DNA of 64,000 nucleotides from Paraburkholderia sp. C35 (lineage in GTDB: Bacteria; Pseudomonadota; Gammaproteobacteria; Burkholderiales; Burkholderiaceae): positions 1-64,000 of the forward strand of contig NZ_QBUY01000034.1 of NCBI RefSeq assembly GCF_003121405.1. The letters are read 5' to 3'. Shown piece after piece: positions 50,657-59,110 of this stretch. The notes beneath the pieces are model-generated. The model was not told where the DNA came from and did no database searches. It was given only the letters and a program-made list of their open reading frames with translations. A program made the translations under genes and the position numbers. Position 1 is the first letter of the stretch. Every line of letters begins with the position of its first letter.

Positions 50657-51844
50657 TCAGGGCAAGAACGCTGCCAGCCGGGTCGCCAACGTCGCTTCCA
50701 GCGAGTTTCCGCCATCGCTCGTGTGCAGCAGCAACGGGGTCACGCCGTCCGCCTCATGAAACACCTGCCGGAACGTCGTGTCGAAGACCGGGGCCAGCGT
50801 CGTGGACGTGCCGCCCGCCGGCTGGTAACAACTGTTCTCGAAGCCTGCCGGGACGCCTTCCGTCGCCGCTGCCGTCGGGGTCAACCCGCTCGGGATGGGA
50901 ATAGCGCAGGCGCTGATCGCGGCTTGCTTGTACGCCGCCAGGAACGTCGGGATCGATGCCACGCCGTTGTTCAGCCCGCCCGCCGCCGATGACGTCATCA
51001 TTTCGATCGTCGCTTCGAACGCGGGGTAGACCGACATGTCGGTGGACGCGGTGCTGACCGGGACGATCAAGTCCTGCGCCGCGTAGCCCAGCACCGTTGC
51101 TTTCGACGGCATGGGCAACTGGCTGACCGTGGTCGCCAGCCCTTCGTTGAACCACCGTTCGAGCGAGCCGGAGGCGACGTACCCGACCGCGGTCTCCGCG
51201 TAGACGTGGGTCATTTCATGTCGATACAGATCGAAATAACTGGTGCCCACCGGTGCGTTCAAGCTCGTCGCACCTGGATACCGGGCGGCGAAGTTGACCG
51301 AATCGGCGCTCATCACGTCGAGCGCGTGGAACGCGCCCTGCCCGCTGACCCCCGTGCTGTCGTCGCCCACGCTGGCGCCCAGCGTGTTGTCCGCGCAGAC
51401 CTGCACCTTCGTGCCGTCGAACCCGACCGTGGACGTGTCCAGGCCGAAGTACGCCTTGACCGCGGCGATGGACTGCTCCGCGTAGTCCGCCGCCAACGCC
51501 TGCGCCTTGTCCGACACGCCGGTCGTTGCGTAGACGAGCGTGTTCGGACCGACGTAGACCGTCGTGCTCGCCTTCCCCGCGACCTGGCAGTTCGATTGCA
51601 GGAACGTGTTGCTCGCGTCGAACGCCGTCGGGTAGTTCGCCGTCTTCTCCGCCGCGACCGTGTCCGGGACGGTGTACGTGTCGAGCAGCGACTGACCAGA
51701 GGTCGTCGTTGTCGAACCGGAGCCGCTGTTGCTGGATCCGCCGCCCCCACCGCCTCCGCCGCATGCGGACAGTGCTGCGGTCAGAAGGATGGCGCTGAGC
51801 GTGGGGAGCGCGCGGGGCGCGCGCCGAAGGTTGAGCGATTTCAT
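50657..51844 (-). CDS. Lipoprotein with zinc metallopeptidase motif
   Basis: A protein of 395 residues. The signal peptide ends in a lipobox (LSAC, Cys28) followed by a Gly/Ser/Thr-rich linker. His209-Glu210-x-x-His213 (YRHEMTHVYAE) followed by NEG at 233-235 (RWFNEGLATTV) fits the gluzincin HExxH ... NEGxA pattern of M1/M61-like peptidases. Several Cys may form disulphides. A surface or periplasmic protease is likely. The start is ATG 51844. It is the first gene of this type near the origin and has its own terminator. Confidence 0.75.
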   Translation of the reverse strand: MKSLNLRRAPRALPTLSAILLTAALSACGGGGGGGGSSNSGSGSTTTTSGQSLLDTYTVPDTVAAEKTANYPTAFDASNTFLQSNCQVAGKASTTVYVGPNTLVYATTGVSDKAQALAADYAEQSIAAVKAYFGLDTSTVGFDGTKVQVCADNTLGASVGDDSTGVSGQGAFHALDVMSADSVNFAARYPGATSLNAPVGTSYFDLYRHEMTHVYAETAVGYVASGSLERWFNEGLATTVSQLPMPSKATVLGYAAQDLIVPVSTASTDMSVYPAFEATIEMMTSSAAGGLNNGVASIPTFLAAYKQAAISACAIPIPSGLTPTAAATEGVPAGFENSCYQPAGGTSTTLAPVFDTTFRQVFHEADGVTPLLLHTSDGGNSLEATLATRLAAFLP

Positions 51845-51892
51845 GGGTTGGTCCCTCGTGCTTCCGGTGTCATGTTGTTATGGCTGTTGGCG

Positions 51893-52483
51893 TCACTGAA
51901 CGCGCCAGCCGTTGTTCGTTTTCTGCATCAGCGTTTCGTCCGCCACGGGCTCGGTCATGCCCACGATCGCCGGGAACTTGCTGCGGTCCACCCAGGACGG
52001 CAGGTCGTCCAGTTGCCAGGTGAACTTCACGTCGGTCACGTTCTCCCCGTCTTTCCCCGGTTCCGTAAACTCCGTCACGTCCTTCACCTGCTTCGTGCCG
52101 ACGCAGAAGCCCTTCTGCGGGTCCCATGCCTTGGCGTCTTTGCCCTTCTCCGTCAGCGTGATCGTCAGCACGGTGCCCATCGTTCCGAACGCGGTCACGT
52201 TCGGAGCTTCCGTGATGTCAGCCACGCCCGACGCCTTCACACCGTTCAGGATCGCAATCTGCCCTTTGTCCATGCCCTGCAACGCGATGCGGATGGGCCA
52301 CTGCACCGCCGCGCTGTTCTCGACGTTCCAGCACACGTCCTGCGGCTTCGCTTTGAAGAACTCCGCCAGACCGTCCTTGAGATCGCCCTTGGACGGTCCG
52401 CTGCTGCACCCCGCCAGTACCGCGCTCGCCATGCCGATCACGACCAGCCACCCCGCGGTGATTTGCTTTTTATGCGTTTTCAT
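51893..52483 (-). CDS. Lipoprotein of unknown function
   Basis: A protein of 196 residues. The signal peptide ends AVLAGC (lipobox). The mature part is strand-rich (TFGTMGTVLTITLTEKGKDA-like, and VTDVKFTWQLDDLPSWVD). AAGGAAGTG precedes the ATG at 52483. The promoter and a palindrome lie at 52576-52623. It may share a transcript with the peptidase-like lipoprotein 48 bases downstream. Confidence 0.75.
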   Translation of the reverse strand: MKTHKKQITAGWLVVIGMASAVLAGCSSGPSKGDLKDGLAEFFKAKPQDVCWNVENSAAVQWPIRIALQGMDKGQIAILNGVKASGVADITEAPNVTAFGTMGTVLTITLTEKGKDAKAWDPQKGFCVGTKQVKDVTEFTEPGKDGENVTDVKFTWQLDDLPSWVDRSKFPAIVGMTEPVADETLMQKTNNGWRVQ

Positions 52484-52575
52484 TGCTTCACTTCCTTTCT
52501 TCTTCGATGCTTGTTGATGCGCCGGACGGTTCGCCCAGCGCGGTGAAGTGCCACGCCCACCGGGCGCTCGCGGCA

Positions 52576-52623
52576 AGTGTAGGACGCTGTCATGCGAGAA
52601 TCAACACAAAACATCATGTGTTG
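52576..52623 (-). promoter_or_regulatory. Promoter with distinct palindrome for the lipoprotein genes
   Basis: TTGATT (52599-52604), 17 bases, TACACT (52576-52581) on the minus strand. The inverted repeat CAACACA (52602-52608) / TGTGTTG (52617-52623) overlaps the -35. It differs from the dispersed GGTG-CACC motif, so another regulator is likely. Confidence 0.6.
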
Positions 52624-52775
52624 ACGTTTGATGTTTCCATCCTCACCCACCGCCGGGTTCGCCAAAGCCCCGCCCCGTCTGGTTTCCCGGGTGCGATCGA
52701 TGCGGGGTCCGGGCCGGGGCCAAAAGCACCTGAGCCCTGCCAGCGACCGGTCCCGATCCGCTCTCCCACCGCCCC

Positions 52776-53060
52776 TCACAGGTTGAGCCGTCGACCACTC
52801 CTCATGCCGTAGAACCCGCCCGAGCCCAGGATCTCCGCCGCAACGCTCGAGAGCCCCGTCAGGTTCGCTCCGCCGGGGAACTCGCAGCAGCACGTGCCGA
52901 GCAGTGAGATCGCCCCCGGTTCGCTGGGGCGGTCGAAGTCCGCCCGTAGGTGCGTGCCCGTCGCCGGGCCCGTGAAGCGTGAGCCGGTGACCTCGATCCG
53001 GTCGAACGTCCAGGGGTTCGTGCAACGCTGGTAATCCGTCGCCTGGTCGATGCGGATCAT
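52776..53060 (-). CDS. Small hypothetical protein
   Basis: A protein of 94 residues. Motifs include FDRIEVTGSRFTGPATGTHL and a triple Cys (LGTCCCEFPGG). No family is recognised. The ATG at 53060 overlaps the stop of the upstream gene (ATGA), so the two are co-translated. Confidence 0.6.
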   Translation of the reverse strand: MIRIDQATDYQRCTNPWTFDRIEVTGSRFTGPATGTHLRADFDRPSEPGAISLLGTCCCEFPGGANLTGLSSVAAEILGSGGFYGMRSGRRLNL

Positions 53061-53302
53061 GACCGTGCCTCCGCGCCCGCCGCCTTGCCGTTGAAGAGGG
53101 TGCCTCCGGCCGCGAACACCGCCTTCTGCTTCACCTGCTCGACGTGCTTCGTGATGAAGCGCTGAGCGCCCGCATACGTCTTGCGCCGGATGAGATCGAA
53201 ACCACCGTCGGCGTGGACGATCTGCACTTCGATGATCTCTTGCCCCCGATCGGGCGCGTTGACGTGGATGTAATGCCCTTTGTAGCCGCGCGTGACAAAC
53301 AT
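53057..53302 (-). CDS. Small hypothetical protein
   Basis: A protein of 81 residues, basic, with strands then a helix (YAGAQRFITKHVEQVKQKAV). AAGGAG precedes the ATG at 53302. It is the first gene of a two-gene operon. The function is unknown. Confidence 0.6.
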   Translation of the reverse strand: MFVTRGYKGHYIHVNAPDRGQEIIEVQIVHADGGFDLIRRKTYAGAQRFITKHVEQVKQKAVFAAGGTLFNGKAAGAEARS

Positions 53303-53801
53303 GCTGTTCTCCTTGCTTTGTGATGCTTTGCCTTGACATGCACCGGCTCCTGGTGGCGGCCCGCGTTGGACCTTGCCGTTTGTTCCGGGGAGCCAGTGCC
53401 CTGGTGGTGTGCTGCACCGTTTTCCTCATGTCCGACCCGGGTCCTGCCCGGCGCCGAGCGGAGGAGCGGTCAAGGAATCAAGCGGGGAAGTGGTGCGGGC
53501 AGGCGAGCGCGCAGCGAACGACCACCCGGTTCAACGCGCCTTGAACGGGCCGACGAAGGTGCCAAGGTCCCGGTTTGGTCGGGCATGAGGTCGGTGCAGC
53601 GCAGGGGTGGCGACCCGGAACGCCCTGCGGCGAGCAGCGCCGGGCACCGGCGAACCGCCTTTCCGTCAGGTGCAACAGCACCTCCCGATCGCGTTCCGCG
53701 GGAACGCAAATATATTTCACCGGAGCGGTTGATTTCCTCCGGGGTCGAGTTACCGTGGTTCATCGCCCCCGCACGAGGGGCACCCAAAGGAGTGAGACAC
53801 C
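53303..53801. other. 499-base gap
   Basis: No gene. The right part (53667-53756) holds a palindrome, a second inverted repeat and the promoter of the 72-residue gene. The left part is GC-rich, and nothing convincing was found in it. Confidence 0.55.
53667..53756 (+). promoter_or_regulatory. Promoter with two upstream palindromes
   Basis: CAGGTG-CAACAG-CACCTC (53667-53684), then a perfect GCGTTCC-GCG-GGAACGC (53691-53707), then TTGATT (53729-53734), 16 bases, TACCGT (53751-53756). The gene start is at 53802 with AAAGGAG. Confidence 0.65.
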
Positions 53802-54020
53802 ATGCGCACCATCGCCCTCATGAGCAGCCTTTCCCGTTCGATGACCGAAGCGAACGTCGAGGACCACATCCCTCTTCTGCGCCGCGCGCACGGGCTCGCC
53901 CGTCACGCCGTCGAGCACGGCACGCGCTCGCGCAACGTGGACCTGCGCAAAGCCCGCCAACGCAGCGTGATTGCGTTGAAGAGCCACGGTCTGGACCGGA
54001 CCGCCAACTTCGCCTACTGA
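53802..54020 (+). CDS. Small basic protein
   Basis: A protein of 72 residues, rich in Arg and His (RRAHGLARHAVEHGTRSRNV). It could bind nucleic acid. AAAGGAG precedes the ATG, and a good promoter lies upstream. No family is recognised. Confidence 0.6.
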   Translation: MRTIALMSSLSRSMTEANVEDHIPLLRRAHGLARHAVEHGTRSRNVDLRKARQRSVIALKSHGLDRTANFAY

Positions 54021-54038
54021 TTTTTCACACCGCCATCA

Positions 54039-54051
54039 GGTGCAACGCACC
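54039..54051 (+). promoter_or_regulatory. Palindrome upstream of the 905-residue gene
   Basis: GGTG-CAACG-CACC followed by two GTTACG copies. A TTGACC lies at 54126-54131, but no good -10 is seen 16-17 bases later. Confidence 0.5.
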
Positions 54052-54184
54052 CCGTTACGGGCGGTTACGAAAAATCTAGCGTACAGAGCCTCCGGGCTCT
54101 TGCGCTCGTTCGCAGAACCGCTAGTTTGACCTGAAGCGCCACGCGACCGCGTGGTTCAACCGGTGTTCAGAGGAGGAGACAAGC

Positions 54185-56902
54185 ATGGCCAACCGTCGCT
54201 GGGAAACCGTTCCCGAGCAGTACCAGGATCAGGCGTATCGCAACTGGCGCGATCGCTACCGGACCACGAACGTGGCCATGTCGCCCCTCGACGCCGCCCC
54301 GGACGTTCAGGACGGGTTCCCCGTCGGGGAAAGCGGTGAGCGCCTGTCGGGCTTCTTCGATTCGTCGTTCGTGGTCGAGAAGCTTCGCGACGTGCACGCG
54401 AACTCCGGGATGAACGAACGCGGTGTCGCCGGCGAGGTCCGTGCCGGGTTGCAACGCGCCTGGGACGAGCGCCAGCGGTCTCTCCAGGGGACGATGAACC
54501 TCGCCAGCGGTCCGGACCACTGGCGTCTGACGCTGCTGCGCGACGCCGAGAAGTCCTCGTTCGAAGAACAACTCGCGCGGCTGAGTAACGCGCCGAACGC
54601 CGCTGCGCTGGGCGAGGTCGCAAAGGACCGTTTCGCCGACCTGCAGGCGCACGACTACGCCTACAACCACCCGATCGCGAACCCCGACCGCGACCTGATC
54701 GCCGTGCCTCCCACGAAGCAGGAGGCGTTCAACTGGCTGAAGGGTCGCGATACCGTCGAGCACGGCGACCGCGTTGCCCCTCAACGCTCGATCTACGAAA
54801 CGACCGAGGACCACATCCTTGGGTTTCTCGATCACAGCAGCGACAAGGGCGTCGCGGTTCGCCAGATCGACCCGCTGCCGCGCCCGGCGAACGACGTGGA
54901 CATCTCCATCCGGGAAACCATCCGGATCGACGCCGAGAAGGCGGAGCAGGCGCTGAAGGACGCTCAAAAGCAGGCTGCGCAGCATTCGAACGATCGCGCA
55001 CCGCAGTTCGTCGAGCAGCCGTTCGAGCGCGAAGAGTTCAAGCCCGAGCCGGACTTCCGTGAGAAAGCCGGACCCGACGGTGACCGGTTCTACCGGGGGA
55101 CCCTCGCGGAGATCGGGACCCGCCTGATGCGCGACGACGACCCGTCCAGCCGCACGCCGTTCGCCCGCATCGAGGGGCGCCACGGTGAGCAGCACATCGT
55201 GAACGGGGTGGACGTGCCCAAGGCGATCGCCCGTGCTGGTCTCGCCGTGGGCGAGACGATCGAACTGCGCAAGACCGATTCGCACAGCGTGGGCGAAAAG
55301 AACGACCCGGCGACCGGTGAAAAGGTCGACCAGGTCCGGAACGGCTGGGACGCGAAAGCGCACGACTTCGCCGAGCACGATCAGTGGCAACGCGACGTCC
55401 ACGACGAGCGCCAGGAAGAGCGTCTGGAGCAGCACGACAACCTCGAACGTGCCCGCTTTGCGGCGTTTAAGGTTGAGGCGGAAGCCTGGAAGCAGCGCAA
55501 CCCCAGCGAGACGCAGACGATCGACGGTTTCGCGAACATGCTGGACGCGCCCTCCACGCCCCGTCAAGACGCACAGGGTGAGCGCGTCGCCCGCGCATCG
55601 ACCCGTGCGCAACGCAAGCTCGATGCGTTGCTGGGCCGCACGCCCGCTGAACCGGTGCAGGAGCCCGTGCAGGCGCAAGCTCCCGCGCAGAGCCCTGTCG
55701 AGCCCGCTGCGGACAACCGCATCGTCGCGGAGGTCGAGCGCGTGCGTGCCGAGCGCGATCAGCGCCTCGGACTGGGTCAACCCGGTGGGATGCCCGCGCA
55801 GCACGACGGGCACGTGCAAGCGCTCACGCAGCACAAGAGCGACCAGCACGTCCTGGCTGAAACGCTGGACGCTGCCGGGACGTCGATGCGCACCGGGTTC
55901 ACGAGCGACCAGAAGGGCGTGTACTTCGACTTTAAGGTTAACGGTGAAGCCGTCAACGGTCACGCGTCGTGGGACCCGGACGCGCTCGAGATGGGCAAGC
56001 AGCAGCAGCCCAACGCCATCGACGCGTTCACCGCGCCCACCGGGCGTCTGGAACAGGCGCTGGGGCACCCGGTGACCGAGGACACCCGCGGGTTCGTGAA
56101 GGACGCGCTGCACGCCTACGTCGAGCGGTCCGCGATCGATACGATCCAGCGCGATGGGTACGTCGTGGGAATCCCCCACCTGCCGTCGCGCGACGGTCTG
56201 GCGGCGAAGCTCGATTCCCGTGCCCACGCCAACGCGCCCGAGGTCCAGCAGGACGACGGGGAAGGTCAGCGCCAGGGCGGTGCCGGTTCGGTGCAGCACG
56301 CTGCGCCGGTGGTTGAGAAGCCGGTCCAAGCGCCGGTGCCGAGCCTCGGTGCTCTCGCGGAACGTGTGGACGCACGCCAGCCGGAACAGCCTGCTCACGC
56401 CCCGGCGGTCACGCAGGAGCCGGTGTCGCCGACGGTGGACGTGGAAGCACCTGCCGTGGCTTCTGCCACTCAGGCGCCGCAGGAACCTGCCCCTGCGCGC
56501 CCGAACCTGCCGAACCTCGGTGCTCTCGCGGAACGTGTGGACGCTCGCCAGCCCGAGCCGGCCGTGCAAGCCCCGGTGGAACAGCCGAAGGTGGAGCAGA
56601 CGCCCAGCGTCACCGCTACGGTGGCGTCCGCAGAGCCGGTGAAGGCGGAGCCGTCCGTTGAGACGTCGCCCAACCAGAAGCCGGCGAACCTGCCGAACCT
56701 GGGGGCGCTCGCGTCGAGGTTGAGCGCTGACGTGAAGCAGTTCAACGCGGAGGTCGCACCGACGTTGCAACGGACGACCGCCTCGATCGAGCACCTTTCC
56801 ACGACCTCGCGCGCCCAGGAGCAGTCCTTCGCGCAAGAGCAACTGGCACTGAAAAACGCTCAGCGCAAAGGGATCGGGCAGAGCCACACCATCCCGCGCT
56901 GA
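54185..56902 (+). CDS. Large polyvalent-type plasmid protein (905 residues)
   Basis: The N-terminal part is helical and charged. A central domain (about 305-370: FYRGTLAEIGTRLM ... IVNGVDVPKAIARAGLAVGE then TIELRK) matches the small beta-rich module found in conjugative relaxase and primase C-termini. Another domain near 590-680 follows (GVYFDFKVNGEAVNGHASWD). The end is Pro/Ala/Val-rich and carries three spaced copies of LGALAERVDARQPE-like text. No relaxase His triad was found. AGGAGGAG precedes the ATG. A DNA-transfer accessory role is plausible. Confidence 0.68.
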   Translation: MANRRWETVPEQYQDQAYRNWRDRYRTTNVAMSPLDAAPDVQDGFPVGESGERLSGFFDSSFVVEKLRDVHANSGMNERGVAGEVRAGLQRAWDERQRSLQGTMNLASGPDHWRLTLLRDAEKSSFEEQLARLSNAPNAAALGEVAKDRFADLQAHDYAYNHPIANPDRDLIAVPPTKQEAFNWLKGRDTVEHGDRVAPQRSIYETTEDHILGFLDHSSDKGVAVRQIDPLPRPANDVDISIRETIRIDAEKAEQALKDAQKQAAQHSNDRAPQFVEQPFEREEFKPEPDFREKAGPDGDRFYRGTLAEIGTRLMRDDDPSSRTPFARIEGRHGEQHIVNGVDVPKAIARAGLAVGETIELRKTDSHSVGEKNDPATGEKVDQVRNGWDAKAHDFAEHDQWQRDVHDERQEERLEQHDNLERARFAAFKVEAEAWKQRNPSETQTIDGFANMLDAPSTPRQDAQGERVARASTRAQRKLDALLGRTPAEPVQEPVQAQAPAQSPVEPAADNRIVAEVERVRAERDQRLGLGQPGGMPAQHDGHVQALTQHKSDQHVLAETLDAAGTSMRTGFTSDQKGVYFDFKVNGEAVNGHASWDPDALEMGKQQQPNAIDAFTAPTGRLEQALGHPVTEDTRGFVKDALHAYVERSAIDTIQRDGYVVGIPHLPSRDGLAAKLDSRAHANAPEVQQDDGEGQRQGGAGSVQHAAPVVEKPVQAPVPSLGALAERVDARQPEQPAHAPAVTQEPVSPTVDVEAPAVASATQAPQEPAPARPNLPNLGALAERVDARQPEPAVQAPVEQPKVEQTPSVTATVASAEPVKAEPSVETSPNQKPANLPNLGALASRLSADVKQFNAEVAPTLQRTTASIEHLSTTSRAQEQSFAQEQLALKNAQRKGIGQSHTIPR

Positions 56903-56920
56903 TCGACCCGCAGCCTCCTG

Positions 56921-56950
56921 AATGCCCCGCTTCCCGCGGGGCATTTTTAT
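56921..56950 (+). terminator. Terminator of the 905-residue gene
   Basis: AATGCCCCGC-TTCCC-GCGGGGCATT followed by TTTATTTTT, 18 bases past the stop. Confidence 0.88.
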
Positions 56951-56961
56951 TTTTCGTTTTG

Positions 56962-57001
56962 GGTGCTTTTCACCCTGAAAGTGGGCGTTTCGCTATTGAC
57001 T
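56962..57001 (+). promoter_or_regulatory. Palindrome and -35 upstream of the 309-residue gene
   Basis: GGTG-CTTTT-CACC (56962-56974) precedes TTGACT (56996-57001). The -10 is unclear (TTGATT at 16 bases). Confidence 0.5.
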
Positions 57002-57056
57002 AAAATCTTCAATCTGCTTGATTGGATGGATAAACAATCATTGCAGGGGGACGCAC

Positions 57057-57986
57057 ATGCTGCGCCGATTCGATTTCAAACCGACCTCGAACGACCCAGG
57101 GTTCCAAGCCACCGGGTTTCTGTTCGGAACGCGTCAGCCCATCGGGCCGCGCTACACGCCGAAAATGATTCGCCAGCGTTCGTTGCGCGATGTCCCCGCC
57201 CCGATCGCCAAATACCTCCGCACCGCCTCCGTCGTGCGTCGTTTGAAAGTCCTCGACGCCGCCTTCACCGACACCGGTCTCCTGAAAATCATCACGGACC
57301 ACCTGGTGCTCACCATTGAACCCCATCGCACGATGAAGTTCGGTCCCGAAACGATCACCGCCGGTTTGTATTTTCAGCGCGTCATCGAACGCGGTGACCT
57401 GATCGACGCGGTGGTTCTTCCCCATGTCGAGGACGGAAGCCACCCGATCGAGGCGTTCTGGATCGACATCCGCTACGTCGGTGCGTCGCCGTCCGACGGT
57501 TGGGGGACGATGAAAGAAGACGGACAGTTCGCCCTGCGCGCGAAAGCCGGCGAGAAAGCCGAACGCGTCGTGACCCGCCTGCTGCGCGACACCGCCGGTC
57601 ACACGTTCGAAGAAGGTGCCTGCGAGACGCCAGGGTTCTTTGAGATCCGGTCGAAGGACAAGCGGATCCGTCGCCCGGACCGGATCTGCACGTGCTGCGG
57701 CATGACGGTTGAGGTGAAGAAGCGCAACCACGACACGAACTTCGTCGTATCGCACAGCGATCGCCGGTCGTTTCACACCGAAAACGCTGCGCACGGGGTC
57801 CACGCCTTCGTGTTCGCCGACATGCAGCCCCGGTTCGTCGCCAACAGCGACATCGCCCGCGCCCTGGTGAACGGGCGCTACCAAAACGGTCAGGGGTCGC
57901 ACGACCGCTGGGCGGAGATCAACCCGGACGCCGTGCGTGTGATCGATGCCCCGCGCTGCGCCGGTGCGATGCAAAAAGCCGCGTGA
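57057..57986 (+). CDS. Possible PD-(D/E)XK nuclease
   Basis: A protein of 309 residues. RPDRICTCCGMTVEVKKR has the Pro-Asp ... Glu-Val-Lys arrangement of a PD-(D/E)XK core with a Cys pair between, and HAFVFADMQPRFVANSDIAR follows as in such folds. The N-terminal half is strand-rich and unfamiliar. AGGGGG precedes the ATG at 57057. It is not next to a methylase here. Restriction, DNA processing or recycling roles are all possible. Confidence 0.62.
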   Translation: MLRRFDFKPTSNDPGFQATGFLFGTRQPIGPRYTPKMIRQRSLRDVPAPIAKYLRTASVVRRLKVLDAAFTDTGLLKIITDHLVLTIEPHRTMKFGPETITAGLYFQRVIERGDLIDAVVLPHVEDGSHPIEAFWIDIRYVGASPSDGWGTMKEDGQFALRAKAGEKAERVVTRLLRDTAGHTFEEGACETPGFFEIRSKDKRIRRPDRICTCCGMTVEVKKRNHDTNFVVSHSDRRSFHTENAAHGVHAFVFADMQPRFVANSDIARALVNGRYQNGQGSHDRWAEINPDAVRVIDAPRCAGAMQKAA

Positions 57987-58302
57987 CCCCAAACGTCAAA
58001 AGCCTGGGCGGCTGACGCCGCTCGGGCACCCCGCTTCGCGCTGCTGCCTGCGGGTGCTCGCCTGCCCATGCCTCGTCCCGGTGCCCGCCCACGTCGCCGG
58101 TGGCGCCTGCGGGTGGGGTTCCGTGCCCTCGCCTCCGGCGGGGGTTTCCCGCAGGCACACGGTCTTTTCGACCCACGCCCGCGCCACCGCACAACATATC
58201 GCGCGTTCGGGTGCAAAACACCCTGTCAACGATTGACAGCGCCAGTACAACCACTAGTACAGAGGGATGGGCGCCGTGCCCGACAACCCTGGAGGACCCA
58301 CC
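57987..58302. other. 316-base gap with repeats and promoter
   Basis: No gene. It holds a GC-rich hairpin repeat (58003-58030), a CTCGCCTCCGGCGGGG repeat near 58130 similar to one near 50457, then the palindrome and promoter at 58210-58260. Confidence 0.6.
58210..58260 (+). promoter_or_regulatory. Promoter with palindrome for the transfer-like genes
   Basis: GGTG-CAAAA-CACC (58210-58222), ten bases, TTGACA (58233-58238), 16 bases, TAGTAC (58255-58260). The layout is the same as at 45619-45668. Confidence 0.68.
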
Positions 58303-59046
58303 ATGAAGATCCGTTTCAAGAGCGCTGGGACCAGCGCAACCGTGCTGGCTGTTGCCGTCAGCGTTCTGGGCATGTCCGGCTGTGCGTCGATCGCCGGGGG
58401 CTCGCAAGCCATTGGGAACGCGGTGGGGGTGAAAGATCGCTCGAACGCATCTGCCTTGGGTGGTTGCCTCGCGGGTGGCGTCGTCGGTGCCGGTGCGGGC
58501 GCGATCGCCGGGAAGAATTTTTTCAGTGCTGGTCTCGGGTTCATCACCGGTTGCGCAGCCGGCGGTGCCATCTCCTACGCCGCGAGCGTGAAGGTACAAC
58601 TGGACGAGGTGCGTCGCCAGCAAGCGGAGATCAACGGAACGCTCGCATCGGTCCGCGCGAATCAGCAGGCCATGGTCGTGACGAAGTTGGTGAACGATCC
58701 ACAGCACGAGAACCACAAGATCGAGGCGTGGGACAAGACCGTCGTGCCGATGCCCCCGGGCCACGGTGCGGACGTCGACGCGGTGCTGAAGAAGGTCGCC
58801 GCCCTGACCGCTGCGTCGAAGAAAGTGCCGCGGATCGACGTCTACGTGAAGCGGGTGGACGAGAGCGCTTACAGCGAGATCCTGAACGCCGGCCTGCAAG
58901 GCACCAAGGTCACCTTCGCGACGCACATTGTCACGAAGAACCCGCACCTGGACGTGACCCCGATCCCCGATCCGTCGCCGGCCGCGCAGAAAGCCGCGCC
59001 CGCGACCGCCGCATCGGGTCCGATCTACCAGCCGTCCACGAAGTAA
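58303..59046 (+). CDS. Lipoprotein with glycine-zipper, likely transfer-related
   Basis: A protein of 247 residues. A signal peptide ends near LGMSGC (Cys lipidation likely). A Gly-rich membrane-like stretch (GGCLAGGVVGAGAGAIAGKN) follows and may insert in a membrane. The C-terminal part has VPRIDVYVKRVDESAYSE, strand-rich. GGAGG precedes the ATG at 58303. It is the first of six rightward genes leading to the coupling ATPase, so an outer-membrane role in the transfer apparatus is plausible. Confidence 0.7.
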   Translation: MKIRFKSAGTSATVLAVAVSVLGMSGCASIAGGSQAIGNAVGVKDRSNASALGGCLAGGVVGAGAGAIAGKNFFSAGLGFITGCAAGGAISYAASVKVQLDEVRRQQAEINGTLASVRANQQAMVVTKLVNDPQHENHKIEAWDKTVVPMPPGHGADVDAVLKKVAALTAASKKVPRIDVYVKRVDESAYSEILNAGLQGTKVTFATHIVTKNPHLDVTPIPDPSPAAQKAAPATAASGPIYQPSTK

Positions 59047-59110
59047 GCAACGCCAGCGGGGCGGATCCATCGCCCCGCTGCCCATTCCAACGATACGAGA
59101 GGAGGAGACA

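Noticed and set aside
54185..56902. Relaxase (MobA/TraI) assignment for the 905-residue protein
   Set aside because: No His-x-x-x-His/HUH triad or catalytic Tyr context was found. Only accessory-type domains resemble transfer proteins.
54167..56944. Very long minus-strand open frame (about 925 codons) opposite the 905-residue gene
   Set aside because: It is an antisense shadow caused by high GC codon use. The plus strand has a ribosome site, recognised domains and a terminator.
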